59,485 nt of DNA from assembly GCA_045589495.1 (NCBI GenBank), contig JAZNPF010000024.1:1-59485 (forward strand), in the 5' to 3' direction. The DNA is from SIG455 sp045589495. Lineage in GTDB: Bacteria > Bacillota > Clostridia > UMGS1810. Shown piece after piece: positions 17,304 to 26,725 of this stretch. Under the pieces are notes generated by a model. That model saw only the letters and a list, made by a program, of their open reading frames with translations. It did no database searches and was not told the DNA's origin. The translations under genes and the position numbers were made by a program. Within the stretch, counting starts at the first letter, position 1. The number at the start of each line of letters is the position of its first letter.

Positions 17304-18017
17304 TTAAATAAAATCATCAAATAATCCACGCTCACGAAAACTTGTAAAAAAATTATCATTGCATATAATATGGTCAACTAATTCAATATGTAAACCTTTA
17401 AGTAAATAAAAAAGTTCTTTCGTTAGGGAAACGTCATTTACAGAAGGTTGTAACGAGCCTCCAGGATGATTATGTGAAATAATAACACCCGTTGCACGAG
17501 CATTTAAAGTTTCTTTTACAATTTTTTGACAATCAAAATAAGTTTCATTTATGTTTCCCTTGCTTATAACAGAGATTTTTTTCAGATATCGTTGAGAATC
17601 AATAGCCAACAAAATCATAGACTCTTCTAAATGAGCAGAAAAATACTTTACACAAAAATTCCCTATATTTGTTGTTGTGTTAAATTGAATTCTTTTGTCG
17701 ATTAAGTGAGTGTTTTGATATTCAAGAACAGCCCTGAACAATGATAACAGCGCGGCTGTGTTATCCCCTATTCCTTCAACCAACTTCAGATCGTCAGCAG
17801 TCGCAGATAAAATATTGTCTAATGAACCGATTTCATCAATTAGTTTATGAGCCAAAGGATTAGTATCGGCTCTTGGGATAGAAAAGAATAAAAGCATTTC
17901 TAAAACTTCATGTTCTTCGAAAGAATCCAATCCGTACTTTATATATTTGTTAATAACTCTTTTTCTATGCCCTGAATGAACAGATTTAGAAACACTTTTC
18001 TTATTTTGAGTTGACAT
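17304..18017 (-). CDS. radC: RadC family JAB-domain protein
   Basis: The 237-residue protein has a helix-hairpin-helix region at about 50-90 (LKLVEGIGDNTAALL) and a C-terminal JAMM/MPN+ metalloprotease-like domain with ISHNHPGGSLQPSVND holding the H-x-H and Asp zinc ligands. RadC was named for a repair phenotype that is now doubtful; its biochemical role is unknown. It stands between the DJ-1 and tlyA genes on the same strand. Confidence 0.9.
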   Translation of the reverse strand: MSTQNKKSVSKSVHSGHRKRVINKYIKYGLDSFEEHEVLEMLLFFSIPRADTNPLAHKLIDEIGSLDNILSATADDLKLVEGIGDNTAALLSLFRAVLEYQNTHLIDKRIQFNTTTNIGNFCVKYFSAHLEESMILLAIDSQRYLKKISVISKGNINETYFDCQKIVKETLNARATGVIISHNHPGGSLQPSVNDVSLTKELFYLLKGLHIELVDHIICNDNFFTSFRERGLFDDFI

Positions 18018-18069
18018 TCCGTAAAACTACAGTGTTAATATCACTGCTTCCTCCTTCATCTATAATGAA

Positions 18070-18870
18070 TCACCCGTTATTATGAGCATTATCAACTACT
18101 TCCGATATACGGTTTTCATCTATATTGTTAGCACTCGTATTGGTTTTAGTAACATACATTAAAAATTCAATGTTTCCTTCGGGCCCTTTAATAGGAGAAG
18201 AATCTATATCCAATACCGATAGTCCGTTTTCGATAGCATACTGAATACATTGAAAAATAACTTTTTTATGGATATCAGCATCACGGACAACACCTTTTTT
18301 TCCAACCTCTTCTCTTCCGGCTTCAAATTGCGGTTTTATCAAAGCAACACAATGTCCGTTATCTTTTAAAAGTTTATTCACAACGGGTAAAACTAATTTT
18401 AAAGATATGAACGAAACATCAATAGAAATGAAGTCAAGTTCATCTGTAATAGATGCAGGCTCTAAATAACGAATATTGGTTCTTTCTATATTGATTACAC
18501 GTTCATCACATCTTAATTTCCAGGCAAGTTGTCCATATCCAACGTCTACAGCATATACTTTAGAAGCGCCATTTTGAAGCATACAGTCTGTAAATCCGCC
18601 TGTAGAGGCACCGATATCCATACACTTTAAACCATTAAGATCTATATTGAATACTTTGATGGCTTTATCTAATTTCAAACCACCTCTGCTTACAAACGGA
18701 ATTGGAGTTCCTCTGACTTCAAGTTGCATTCCATCTTTAACCTTATCGCCCGGTTTGAATGCCTTTTGACCATCAACAAAAACAGAACCTGCCATAATAT
18801 ATGCTTTTGCCTTTTCACGACTTTCTGCCAATCCACGATTAACAAGTTCTACATCAAGTCTGTTTTGCAA
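18070..18870 (-). CDS. tlyA: TlyA family rRNA 2'-O-methyltransferase, probable TTG start
   Basis: S4-domain SAM methyltransferase related to TlyA, which methylates ribose in 16S and 23S rRNA. The protein has an S4 RNA-binding domain (RLDVELVNRGLAESREKAK near the start) and an FtsJ-like Rossmann domain with MDIGASTGGFTDCML, ALIKPQFE and the conserved Lys-Asp-Lys set. I place the start at TTG 18870 because the GTG at 18882 touches the AAAGGAG site; TlyA proteins usually begin just at this RLDV. It overlaps the end of dxs. Confidence 0.88.
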   Translation of the reverse strand: MQNRLDVELVNRGLAESREKAKAYIMAGSVFVDGQKAFKPGDKVKDGMQLEVRGTPIPFVSRGGLKLDKAIKVFNIDLNGLKCMDIGASTGGFTDCMLQNGASKVYAVDVGYGQLAWKLRCDERVINIERTNIRYLEPASITDELDFISIDVSFISLKLVLPVVNKLLKDNGHCVALIKPQFEAGREEVGKKGVVRDADIHKKVIFQCIQYAIENGLSVLDIDSSPIKGPEGNIEFLMYVTKTNTSANNIDENRISEVVDNAHNNG

Positions 18871-20702
18871 TTTATTTGCCACTCCTTTATAATTGATGCA
18901 GCAATTTTTTCGCTGTTCATACCATAAAGTTCATATAATTCATGAGGTTTGCCATGAGTTATAAAACTGTCATAGCCAAAGTGAAGTGCTTTAACCGGTT
19001 TATCATATTCACAATGAATATATTCACCCATTCCACCTATTTTCATATTATCCTCAATTGTAACTAAAAATTTTGTTTTATCCAAACTCGAAAATACAGT
19101 TTTACTATCAAAAGGTTTTATTGTACGCAAATTTATAACATCTGCGGTAATACCTTCGTTTTTCAAGATTTCAACCACTTTCATTGAAGTTTCAACCATA
19201 TTTCCTGAAGTTATAATCGTAATATTATCACCGTCTGTTAACTTCTCTGCTTTTGAAAACTCATATTTGGATGTTTCTCTGAATTTTACATTTCCGCGAG
19301 GATAACGTATGGAAACAGGGCCCTCACATTCATTGATTGCCCAGTCGAGCATATCCTTTAACTCCTCATAGCAGCTTGGCGCTAAAACAGTCATATTGGG
19401 GATATGCAATAAAAAAGAATGGTCAAACACACCTTGATGCGTTTCTCCGTCTTCCCCTACTATTCCGGCTCTGTCTATTGCAAAAACAACGTGTAAATTT
19501 TGCATACATACATCGTGCAGGATCTGGTCATAAGCTCGTTGAAGAAATGTTGAATATATACAAACTACCGGTGTTATACCGGACATAGCAAGGCCTGCAG
19601 ACATAGTAACAGCGTGTTGCTCGGCAATACCGACATCAAAAAATCGTTCAGGAAATTTGGCTGCGAATTCGTTAAGTCCGCAACCTGATGGCATAGCGGC
19701 AGTAATAGCAGTTACTTTATTATTCTTTTCTGCATTGATACAAAGAAGATTACCAAAGGCATTGGAATAATTGATATCACTCTTTTTTAGCGAGGTAGTA
19801 GCACGGCTTACTCCGTGATACTTTTCCGGATTATCTTCTGCATCAGCAAATCCAAGACCTTTTTTTGTTGAAACGTGTATTAAAACAGGTCCGTCTATAT
19901 TTTGTGCTCTGTCAAACACAGAGCACAACTGAGAGATATTATTTCCGTCACATATTCCAAGATACGTAAATCCTAAAAACTCAAACAAAGCTCCCGAAGT
20001 ATATGCATACTTAATGCTGTCTTTGATGACTCTTAATCCTTTTTCCATCATAGTACCAACATTACCGAACTTTTTAAGGAAATCATGAACATCATCTTTG
20101 GTTTTATTGTAACCTGGTGCGGTTCTGATTTTACTTAGGTATGTAGAAAGTCCACCAACATTTTTTTCTATTGACATTTCATTATCATTGAGAACAATGA
20201 TAAGTTTTGTCCGGCTGGAACCTGCATCATTTAACCCCTCAAACGCCATACCGCCCGAAATGGCACCATCGCCAATAACTGCAATGACATTATAATTATC
20301 ATTATTTAAATCCCTTGCTCTAGCCATTCCCAATGCAGCAGAAATAGATGTACTTGCATGACCGGTATTAAAGGCATCATATTCACTTTCTTCTGTTTTT
20401 GGAAATCCGGACAGGCCATTCAAACAACGTAAAGAATCAAACTTTTCTTTACGACCTGTAAGCATTTTATGTATATAACTTTGATGTCCAACATCATATA
20501 TAATTTTATCACTTGGAAGATTGAAAGATTTGAGCAAAGCGACAGTCAGTTCTGTAACACCCAGATTTGACGCAAGATGACCACCGCTTTTCATAACTGT
20601 TTCCACAGTAAAATTACGTATTTCGCTACATAAAATATCAAGTTGTTCATTATTGAGTTTTTTTAAATCGTTCGGTGATTTTACAGTATCAAGAATTTTC
20701 AT
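18849..20702 (-). CDS. dxs: 1-deoxy-D-xylulose-5-phosphate synthase
   Basis: First step of the MEP isoprenoid pathway: pyruvate plus glyceraldehyde 3-phosphate to DXP, using thiamine diphosphate. The 617-residue protein has DVGHQSYIHK, the ThDP/magnesium motif GDGAISGGMAFEGLN, the AGIVGEDGETHQGVFD pyrimidine-domain motif and a C-terminal transketolase domain; length is normal. Its end overlaps tlyA. The xseA-xseB-dxs-tlyA order is common in Firmicutes. Confidence 0.95.
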   Translation of the reverse strand: MKILDTVKSPNDLKKLNNEQLDILCSEIRNFTVETVMKSGGHLASNLGVTELTVALLKSFNLPSDKIIYDVGHQSYIHKMLTGRKEKFDSLRCLNGLSGFPKTEESEYDAFNTGHASTSISAALGMARARDLNNDNYNVIAVIGDGAISGGMAFEGLNDAGSSRTKLIIVLNDNEMSIEKNVGGLSTYLSKIRTAPGYNKTKDDVHDFLKKFGNVGTMMEKGLRVIKDSIKYAYTSGALFEFLGFTYLGICDGNNISQLCSVFDRAQNIDGPVLIHVSTKKGLGFADAEDNPEKYHGVSRATTSLKKSDINYSNAFGNLLCINAEKNNKVTAITAAMPSGCGLNEFAAKFPERFFDVGIAEQHAVTMSAGLAMSGITPVVCIYSTFLQRAYDQILHDVCMQNLHVVFAIDRAGIVGEDGETHQGVFDHSFLLHIPNMTVLAPSCYEELKDMLDWAINECEGPVSIRYPRGNVKFRETSKYEFSKAEKLTDGDNITIITSGNMVETSMKVVEILKNEGITADVINLRTIKPFDSKTVFSSLDKTKFLVTIEDNMKIGGMGEYIHCEYDKPVKALHFGYDSFITHGKPHELYELYGMNSEKIAASIIKEWQINCKTDLM

Positions 20703-20737
20703 AAGTGCCTTCTCTTTTCTGTTTTCTAATTTAGTAT

Positions 20738-21190
20738 TTATAATCTGTAAATTACGCCAATGATAACACCTAAAAGTGCTCCCATAAACACCTGAAACGG
20801 AGTGTGACCGATCAATTCTTTAAGGTACTTATCGCCAAAAATCGATTCTCCGCCATTATACAAACTCATCATTTTGTTGATTATGGTAGCGTGTTCACCG
20901 GTGGCACGTCTGACCCCTCTGGCATCATACATAACAATTACCGAAATAATTAAACTGATAGCAAATTCTGTAGAGGTAAAACCACATAATCTTAAAACCA
21001 TCACAGACATAGCAGACATACCCGCAGAATGTGAACTTGGCATACCTCCTGACCCCCATATACGTTTGAAGTCAAATTTGCCTTCAGAATCGTAATGAGT
21101 AAATAGTTTTAAAACTTGAGCAATTACCCACGCAATTACGGTGGCGTTTATAATATCGTTATTAAAAATATCAGTAATATGAAACTCCAT
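20738..21190 (-). CDS. Divergent PAP2 family membrane protein
   Basis: A 150-residue protein of the DUF212/YuiD type, distantly related to PAP2 acid phosphatases. It has four or so membrane segments and GSGGMPSSHSAG, which resembles the PSGH core of PAP2 enzymes. Whether it dephosphorylates lipids such as isoprenyl diphosphates is not shown; its place beside dxs makes a polyprenyl link conceivable. GAGGTGA precedes two adjacent ATG codons; the second is better spaced. Confidence 0.82.
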   Translation of the reverse strand: MEFHITDIFNNDIINATVIAWVIAQVLKLFTHYDSEGKFDFKRIWGSGGMPSSHSAGMSAMSVMVLRLCGFTSTEFAISLIISVIVMYDARGVRRATGEHATIINKMMSLYNGGESIFGDKYLKELIGHTPFQVFMGALLGVIIGVIYRL

Positions 21191-21210
21191 CATTTCACCT
21201 CAAAAATATA

Positions 21211-21450
21211 TTATACATCCTCTACTGCTATAAAATCAGTTTCTGTTACTTCACCATCTTGTGTTTCTGTAAGTAATTTGATTTTTTGCTCGGCGTTATC
21301 CAGCATTTTCATACATTCTTTAGATATTTTTACGCCGTCTTCAAACAAGGAAAGACATTCATCTAACGGTGCCTCTCCCTTTTCCAAAGATTCAATTATT
21401 TGTTCAAGTCTAATAATATTTTCTTCAAAAGTATTTTTTTTATCACTCAT
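21211..21450 (-). CDS. xseB: Exodeoxyribonuclease VII small subunit
   Basis: Small partner of XseA in the single-strand exonuclease. The 79-residue all-helical protein shows the family pattern TFEENIIRLEQIIESLEKGEAPLDECLSLFEDGV in its first half. The start at 21450 is supported by AAGGGG in the end of xseA; seven more upstream codons in frame have no site. It follows xseA with four bases between. Confidence 0.93.
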   Translation of the reverse strand: MSDKKNTFEENIIRLEQIIESLEKGEAPLDECLSLFEDGVKISKECMKMLDNAEQKIKLLTETQDGEVTETDFIAVEDV

Positions 21451-21454
21451 AATT

Positions 21455-22648
21455 TTATTTCCCCTTATCAATTACACGGCAATTCAGTTTTCCGTCTTTA
21501 AAAACTAATTCGAAATCATCGTTTATGTTTACATCATTGACTGATTTTAATGGATGCCCGTTTAATTGGGCAATTGCATATCCGCGTGTTAAAACAGCCA
21601 TTGGATTAAGTGCTTCAATTTTAGATATTATATTTGAAAATTTGTGTGATTTTTCAACGAGAATCTTAGAAAAACCATCTGTACATTCTTTGAGAAGAGA
21701 GTCAACGATCATTCTTTTTTCATCTATTAAAGAATCAAAATTCGAAAAAGCAGAATTAGAAGTTAAAGTGTTTAATTGCTGACGTTTAATCTCACAAAGC
21801 CGTCCTAGTAACGAAAGTAGTCTAGCAGATGTGGTTTGAAGATTTGAACGTAATTCAATCATATTTGGAACTGACATTTCAGCGGCAGCAGAAGGCGTTG
21901 GAACTCTTAAATCGGCAACAAAATCTGATATTGTAAAATCTGTTTCATGTCCCACTGCAGAAATCACAGGAATTTCTGAGGCAAAAATTGCCCGTGCAAC
22001 AACCTCTTCGTTAAAAGCCCACAAATCTTCTATTGATCCTCCGCCTCTGCCAACAATGAGAACGTCGGCAAGATGATTTTTATTAAAAAATTCTATTCCT
22101 TTTGCAACGGAGTCACCTGCACCTATGCCTTGAACCTGAGCAGGATATATGTACATATTTGCAAGATTATATCGTCTGGTAATTACATTTATTATATCAC
22201 GCACCGCAGCACCTGTTGGCGATGTGACAACCCCAATACGTTTGGGATATTTAGGAATTTCCTTTTTAAAAGATGGATCAAACAGCCCCTCTTTTTCAAG
22301 TTTTTGTTTTAACTGTTCATAAGCAACATACAACTCCCCCACTCCGTCAGGAGTCATTGAGTCAATATACAACTGATATTGTCCGTCACGCTCAAAAACA
22401 GAAACTTTTCCGCAAGCAATAACGCACATTCCGTTTTCCACATCAAATTTAAGTGATGCAGCACTCCATTTGAACATTACTGCTTTGATGGCACTTCCTT
22501 CATCTTTCAAAGTCATATATATATGACCTGAATAATGTTTTTTATAATTGGATATTTCACCTTTAACATATAGATTGGTGAGATGAACGTTATTATCAAT
22601 ATAACGCTTCATATAGTTATTAAGTTGGCTAACTGTGACTACTGCCAT
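21455..22648 (-). CDS. xseA: Exodeoxyribonuclease VII large subunit
   Basis: Catalytic subunit of the exonuclease that degrades single-stranded DNA to short oligonucleotides. The 397-residue protein has an N-terminal OB-fold (about residues 1-100), the catalytic core with VVTSPTGAAVRDI, GRGGGSIEDLWAFNEE and SAVGHETDFTI, and a helical C-terminal part. GGAGG precedes the ATG at 22648. Confidence 0.95.
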   Translation of the reverse strand: MAVVTVSQLNNYMKRYIDNNVHLTNLYVKGEISNYKKHYSGHIYMTLKDEGSAIKAVMFKWSAASLKFDVENGMCVIACGKVSVFERDGQYQLYIDSMTPDGVGELYVAYEQLKQKLEKEGLFDPSFKKEIPKYPKRIGVVTSPTGAAVRDIINVITRRYNLANMYIYPAQVQGIGAGDSVAKGIEFFNKNHLADVLIVGRGGGSIEDLWAFNEEVVARAIFASEIPVISAVGHETDFTISDFVADLRVPTPSAAAEMSVPNMIELRSNLQTTSARLLSLLGRLCEIKRQQLNTLTSNSAFSNFDSLIDEKRMIVDSLLKECTDGFSKILVEKSHKFSNIISKIEALNPMAVLTRGYAIAQLNGHPLKSVNDVNINDDFELVFKDGKLNCRVIDKGK

Positions 22649-22663
22649 AATTTCCTCCGCAAA

Positions 22664-23065
22664 TCACTGCTTTGCAATTTTATCAAGAACACCGTTTATA
22701 AATGCAGGTGCATCATCATCACCGTATCGTTTGGCAAGTTCAATTGCTTCATTTATAGTTACCTGATACGGAATTTCATCAAAATACAGCATTTCTGCAA
22801 CGCCAAGACGAAGTATAGAAAGAGATACCTTTGGTAATCTGGCAATTGTCCACTTGTTAAGTAAAGGTGTGATTTTTTCATCAACCGTTTCAAGATTTTC
22901 AAAGCAGATTTCAACTGCTTTTTTAACATATTCTTTCTCAGAATCGGAAAGTTCAATTTCATGGTTTTCAATAAAAAAGTCTATTCTATCTTTATAATTA
23001 CAACCGTGAAAAGGAATTTCAAAAACTAATTTAAATGCAGTGTCGCGTGCTTCTCGTCTACTCAT
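22664..23065 (-). CDS. nusB: Transcription antitermination factor NusB
   Basis: RNA-binding helical protein that joins NusE (S10) in rRNA transcription antitermination. The 133-residue protein starts MSRREARDTAFKLVFE and ends with the KYGDDDAPAFINGVLDKI-type helix usual for NusB (here RYGDDDAPAFINGVLDKI). The start is fixed by GGAGG at good spacing; nine upstream in-frame codons lie before that site. It is the first gene of the nusB-xseA-xseB-PAP2-dxs-tlyA run. Confidence 0.95.
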   Translation of the reverse strand: MSRREARDTAFKLVFEIPFHGCNYKDRIDFFIENHEIELSDSEKEYVKKAVEICFENLETVDEKITPLLNKWTIARLPKVSLSILRLGVAEMLYFDEIPYQVTINEAIELAKRYGDDDAPAFINGVLDKIAKQ

Positions 23066-23094
23066 GTTTTTTCCTCCGCAAATAAAATACAAAC

Positions 23095-23123
23095 TATATA
23101 TACATTATAATATAATTTTTCAA
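23095..23123 (-). promoter_or_regulatory. Sigma-A type promoter of nusB operon
   Basis: On the minus strand: TTGAAA (23118-23123), 17-base spacer, TATATA (23095-23100). The start of transcription would be close to the nusB ribosome site. Confidence 0.6.
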
Positions 23124-23125
23124 AA

Positions 23126-23163
23126 AAATAAAGCCCTGATTGATAAAAAAATCAATCCAGGGC
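23126..23163 (-). terminator. Rho-independent terminator after asp23
   Basis: A 12-bp stem with one bulged base (23133-23144 with 23151-23163), an A-rich loop and a minus-strand T run (from the A run around 23122-23128). It ends the single-gene asp23 transcript just before the nusB promoter, with which it partly overlaps. Confidence 0.8.
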
Positions 23164-23172
23164 AACTTTTTA

Positions 23173-23571
23173 TCAGATATTTTCATCTTTTATTTCTTCT
23201 TCGGGGGTCTGAACAGTGATTTCGTCTTTTTCAACCTCAATGCCCACAATACGAACATTAACTTTTGTTACGGTAAGTCCGGTCATTGATTCAACCGACT
23301 TTTTAACATTTTCCTGAACATTCCATGCAATTTCAGGAATTCTAACTCCGTATTTAAGAACAACATTCAAATCAAGTACGACTTCATTGCCGTCCATCGT
23401 TATTTTAACACCTTTAGTCAATGTTTTTTTACCGAATTTTTCAACAATATCACCGGCAAAACTCCCACCCATACCATGTACACCGTTAACTTCTGAAACT
23501 GCAATGGTAGCAATGGTTGATATAACCTCATCCGAAATCTTTATATTACCGTTTTCGAAAATATTTTCCAT
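23173..23571 (-). CDS. Asp23/Gls24 family envelope stress protein
   Basis: A 132-residue Asp23-domain protein, as found next to nusB in many Firmicutes. It has the ISDEVISTIATIAVSEV N-terminal pattern and the GVRIPEIAWNVQENVKKSVESMTGL block near the end. Related proteins coat the inner face of the membrane and affect envelope stress; no enzymatic activity is known. It has its own promoter and terminator. Confidence 0.92.
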   Translation of the reverse strand: MENIFENGNIKISDEVISTIATIAVSEVNGVHGMGGSFAGDIVEKFGKKTLTKGVKITMDGNEVVLDLNVVLKYGVRIPEIAWNVQENVKKSVESMTGLTVTKVNVRIVGIEVEKDEITVQTPEEEIKDENI

Positions 23572-23605
23572 CAAAATAACCTCCCAAAATGATTATCGTG
23601 AGATT

Positions 23606-23634
23606 AGTATAACACACTTTTTACTTAACTTCAA
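23606..23634 (-). promoter_or_regulatory. Sigma-A promoter of asp23
   Basis: On the minus strand: TTGAAG (23629-23634), 17-base spacer, TATACT (23606-23611). The -35 box lies inside the last codons of spoIIIAH, so asp23 can be made in vegetative cells independently of the spoIIIA operon. Confidence 0.65.
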
Positions 23635-24145
23635 CTATTTTTATATTATTATTTCCAGTTTCCTCGATTACTATGTCTTTAATTTTTGCAATTTCGGGAG
23701 CCGTAAGACCGTTTGTTTTAACGGTAACAGTTATATTATTATCATTTATAAATATAACTACATCTTCAAATCCTTTTGCCTTTATGAGATTTTCAATATT
23801 CCCTTCTGCTTCTATGTTTTTACTTATATTCAGAATTTCTGCTTCTGCTTTACCTTTTGCTTCCTGAGATGAATTTGGATTATCTATAGTGGATCTTAAT
23901 ATTTCTACCGCTTTAGAACGAACCGTTTCTCTGTTATTTCTGCATGTTATAAAATAATCATTTCCGGTTTTCCCTACCATTGTTGCTTCACCCAGGATCT
24001 CGTTATTCTCCGTATCAGAAGCACTAATTGATGTTGCTAAATCAGGCGAATCTGCACCATCATATTTCCAATTAAGGTATCCGGCGATACCAACCATTAA
24101 AATCAATGCTCCCAAAACAATTTGCTTTTTGTGTAAAACTGTCAT
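23621..24145 (-). CDS. spoIIIAH: Stage III sporulation protein AH
   Basis: Mother-cell membrane protein whose outer domain binds forespore SpoIIQ across the septum, forming the feeding-tube channel. The 174-residue protein has one N-terminal helix (about 7-25) and a C-terminal ring-building domain of the YscJ/FliF-like type. It is the last of eight spoIIIA genes in the standard order. Confidence 0.93.
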   Translation of the reverse strand: MTVLHKKQIVLGALILMVGIAGYLNWKYDGADSPDLATSISASDTENNEILGEATMVGKTGNDYFITCRNNRETVRSKAVEILRSTIDNPNSSQEAKGKAEAEILNISKNIEAEGNIENLIKAKGFEDVVIFINDNNITVTVKTNGLTAPEIAKIKDIVIEETGNNNIKIVEVK

Positions 24146-24163
24146 TTTAAATCCTCCTGTAAT

Positions 24164-24715
24164 TTAATTAGATTTTTTTAATACCTGTATCCTGTAATAA
24201 GGTACATCTAAAACTGCAGCAACGGCATTTGTTAAATTATAACGCACGGTTTCATCTCCGGCACCGTCTGCAACCACTAAAACACCACGAACCCGAGGAT
24301 TTACCTCTTTCGTCACAAATGGAGTCAATGAATTACCACTACCATTCATAACCGTCTGGTGTTCTTCGCTGATTTGAGTAGAACTTGTTTCACCTCCTGA
24401 TTTTTCTGTATCATCTGATGTTGATTTACTTATTTTACTATTTTTAACAGTGATTTTTTCAACACCTGTATCGTATGTAATCATAACATCAGTTTTTCCT
24501 GCACCATAGACTTTTGAAAGTATTTTTTCCAGTCGTTCTTCATCATTTTTTATGGATATAGAAGTAACGTCCTTTTCTTTTTTTTCGGTTTTTTTATTTT
24601 CTGATGAAAAAACACTGTTACTTAACAACAGAATAACAACTCCGGCTATAAGTAAAAAACTTATGTTTTGTTTATTTTTTGTTATTGTTTTTATTGTTTC
24701 TACAGATATTTTCAT
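24164..24715 (-). CDS. spoIIIAG: Stage III sporulation protein AG
   Basis: Forms the large ring of the SpoIIIA-SpoIIQ channel. The 183-residue protein has one N-terminal membrane helix (about 18-33), a polar linker, and the conserved RLEKILSKVYGAGKTDVMITYD and VRGVLVVADGAGD segments of the ring-building domain. Next to spoIIIAH by 18 bases. Confidence 0.93.
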   Translation of the reverse strand: MKISVETIKTITKNKQNISFLLIAGVVILLLSNSVFSSENKKTEKKEKDVTSISIKNDEERLEKILSKVYGAGKTDVMITYDTGVEKITVKNSKISKSTSDDTEKSGGETSSTQISEEHQTVMNGSGNSLTPFVTKEVNPRVRGVLVVADGAGDETVRYNLTNAVAAVLDVPYYRIQVLKKSN

Positions 24716-24721
24716 TTTTCA

Positions 24722-25180
24722 TCAGTCCTTTTTAAACTTACATTCAAGTCCATAAGTGTTTTTCACAAATTCTTTGATATTTTCATTCTCCGGAGCATTG
24801 ATAATTATGCTATCAATTATCCCATTGTTTGATAATGTTTTTACTTTACACTTAACTCCGCAATATGAATAAATAGCATTTGAAATAGTATTTGATACTG
24901 AAGAAGAAAATTCATTGTCAATTATTTCATACTGGAATTTTTCTATTTTTTTATTTATCATTTCTGAAGAAACAGTTGCATCGTCTTCTAAACGCAACAG
25001 CATATTGTCAATTGTTATATTGGGAATTGATATAATTGGTTTTACTATAGCAAACAATATAATCAGACCAACAACCAAAGAAATATGTTTTTTCATGTTG
25101 GTATTCGGCATCAATGATTCGGATATGCCAGAAATCAGCACCACCGATATAATAGTCATGATATAATTTTTAATCCACAT
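24722..25180 (-). CDS. spoIIIAF: Stage III sporulation protein AF
   Basis: A 152-residue protein with two N-terminal membrane helices (about 5-20 and 33-50) and a small extracytoplasmic C-terminal domain, as in other SpoIIIAF proteins. It joins the basal platform of the SpoIIIA complex in the mother-cell membrane. Its stop is six bases from the spoIIIAG start. Confidence 0.9.
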   Translation of the reverse strand: MWIKNYIMTIISVVLISGISESLMPNTNMKKHISLVVGLIILFAIVKPIISIPNITIDNMLLRLEDDATVSSEMINKKIEKFQYEIIDNEFSSSVSNTISNAIYSYCGVKCKVKTLSNNGIIDSIIINAPENENIKEFVKNTYGLECKFKKD

Positions 25181-25198
25181 TTTTCCTCCGTAAAAAAT

Positions 25199-26329
25199 TT
25201 AAATCTTGTTAGTTACGTTTATAATTATTGTGATTCCAAGAACAAACATTATAGTTACTGTAAGTATTATTAAAAAAATAAAAGTAACAGCATTACCTGC
25301 TTCACTTACCATTGAAGTTATTCTTTTATCTGACATTGGTTCTATAATTCCTGCAGCAAGTTTATATACAAGTATAAGTGCAAGCATTTTAATAATTGGC
25401 ATCGCACACATAAATATAAGAACAATAATTCCGACAGTTCCCATTGCATTTTTTAGAACTGTAGTCGATGCAAGAACAGTATTAACCGAATCTGATAATA
25501 AACCGCCAACAACAGGGACAAAATTGCCTATAGCAAATTTAAGTGCTTTAACTCCCAATCCGTCAGCAGTTGATGCGGTAAAACCGGACAGCCCCAAAAT
25601 TCCTACAAAAAAAGTCATAAGAATGCCCAGTCCCCACCTGATTACTTGCTTAACAAAATCAATCAGTTTCTTTATGCTGAATTTTTCTGTTATGCAATTA
25701 ACCATATTTAAGATGGTTATCCAGAATACCAGAGGAAGAACAAATTTTTCAAGAAGCGAACTTATAAGTTGAATAAAATATAGAAAAATAGGTTCCATTC
25801 CAACAGAAACTGCAACATTTCCTGTACTCATAATCAAAGCACTGTAGACCGGAACTGCTGCTTTCATAAATACCACCTGATCAGATACTACAGTTTTAGC
25901 AAGTTCCATACACTCATTAAGTCCGTTTATAATCATTCCTAAAAATATGGCATAAAAAGCAAAAAAAGCAGTTTCTGAAACAGATTTTGAATTATACGAA
26001 CTTTGTATGTTTGTAATAATCCCCCAAACTATTGAAAGTATAATAATAGTTAACATTATATTTATGTTAACATATATTTCATTGGCAAAAATATTTAAAA
26101 AAGAAGATAATATTTCATTTGGTTGAAATAGCGAATTACCATGTTTTAAATCCTCAATTATATCTTCAAATTTGAAATCCGGCATTATTTCCGTAATATT
26201 CACATTTCTGTTTGCTATGTCAGCAATTCCGCTTTCTTTATATATGACGTTTTCAATAGAATTTTCATCTGCATATACCTTTACACATGAAAATATACAT
26301 ATCAACAAAATTAAAATTATTTTTTTCAT
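25199..26329 (-). CDS. spoIIIAE: Stage III sporulation protein AE
   Basis: The largest membrane subunit of the SpoIIIA complex. The 376-residue protein has a cleavable-type signal peptide (residues 1-20), then an extracellular stretch and about seven membrane segments, with the conserved RWGLGILMTFFVGILGLSG region. It is thought to form part of the channel with SpoIIIAC and SpoIIIAD. Confidence 0.95.
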   Translation of the reverse strand: MKKIILILLICIFSCVKVYADENSIENVIYKESGIADIANRNVNITEIMPDFKFEDIIEDLKHGNSLFQPNEILSSFLNIFANEIYVNINIMLTIIILSIVWGIITNIQSSYNSKSVSETAFFAFYAIFLGMIINGLNECMELAKTVVSDQVVFMKAAVPVYSALIMSTGNVAVSVGMEPIFLYFIQLISSLLEKFVLPLVFWITILNMVNCITEKFSIKKLIDFVKQVIRWGLGILMTFFVGILGLSGFTASTADGLGVKALKFAIGNFVPVVGGLLSDSVNTVLASTTVLKNAMGTVGIIVLIFMCAMPIIKMLALILVYKLAAGIIEPMSDKRITSMVSEAGNAVTFIFLIILTVTIMFVLGITIIINVTNKI

Positions 26330-26340
26330 CTGTTCACCTT

Positions 26341-26724
26341 CTAAAATATATCAGTGAGTAATTCTAAAAGTGAAAGCATTATAGGTGCCGATGTAAATAA
26401 AATCATTATTTTGCCTGCCAGTTCTACTTTTGTTGCAATTGCGGTTTCACCGGCATCTTTACATAATTGGGCGGAAAACTCACACACGTATGCTATTGCA
26501 ATAATTTTAAGAATTATGCCGGTAAATGATAAATCAAGATTTATTTTACCGGTAATTTCATTAAGTACTTGCATAATACTTTGCAAATATGATGACAAAA
26601 TAAGAAAAATAGTAATTCCGGCAACCAGGCTTATAAGGATTGATATTTGAGGTTGTTGATTTTTCAACGTAACCGCCAAAATTGTTGCGGTTACAGCAAT
26701 TATCGATATCTGTAAAATAACCAT
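26341..26724 (-). CDS. spoIIIAD: Stage III sporulation protein AD
   Basis: A 127-residue protein with three or four membrane segments, part of the SpoIIIA basal platform. The start at ATG 26724 lies one base after the spoIIIAC stop and lacks a clear Shine-Dalgarno site, so it is probably translated by coupling to spoIIIAC. An upstream in-frame TTG at 26757 also has no ribosome site. Confidence 0.9.
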   Translation of the reverse strand: MVILQISIIAVTATILAVTLKNQQPQISILISLVAGITIFLILSSYLQSIMQVLNEITGKINLDLSFTGIILKIIAIAYVCEFSAQLCKDAGETAIATKVELAGKIMILFTSAPIMLSLLELLTDIF

Positions 26725-26725
26725 T

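Noticed and set aside
25206..25772. A 188-codon open frame on the plus strand opposite spoIIIAE
   Set aside because: Antisense of a membrane protein; such frames arise from the codon bias of hydrophobic segments. No ribosome site.
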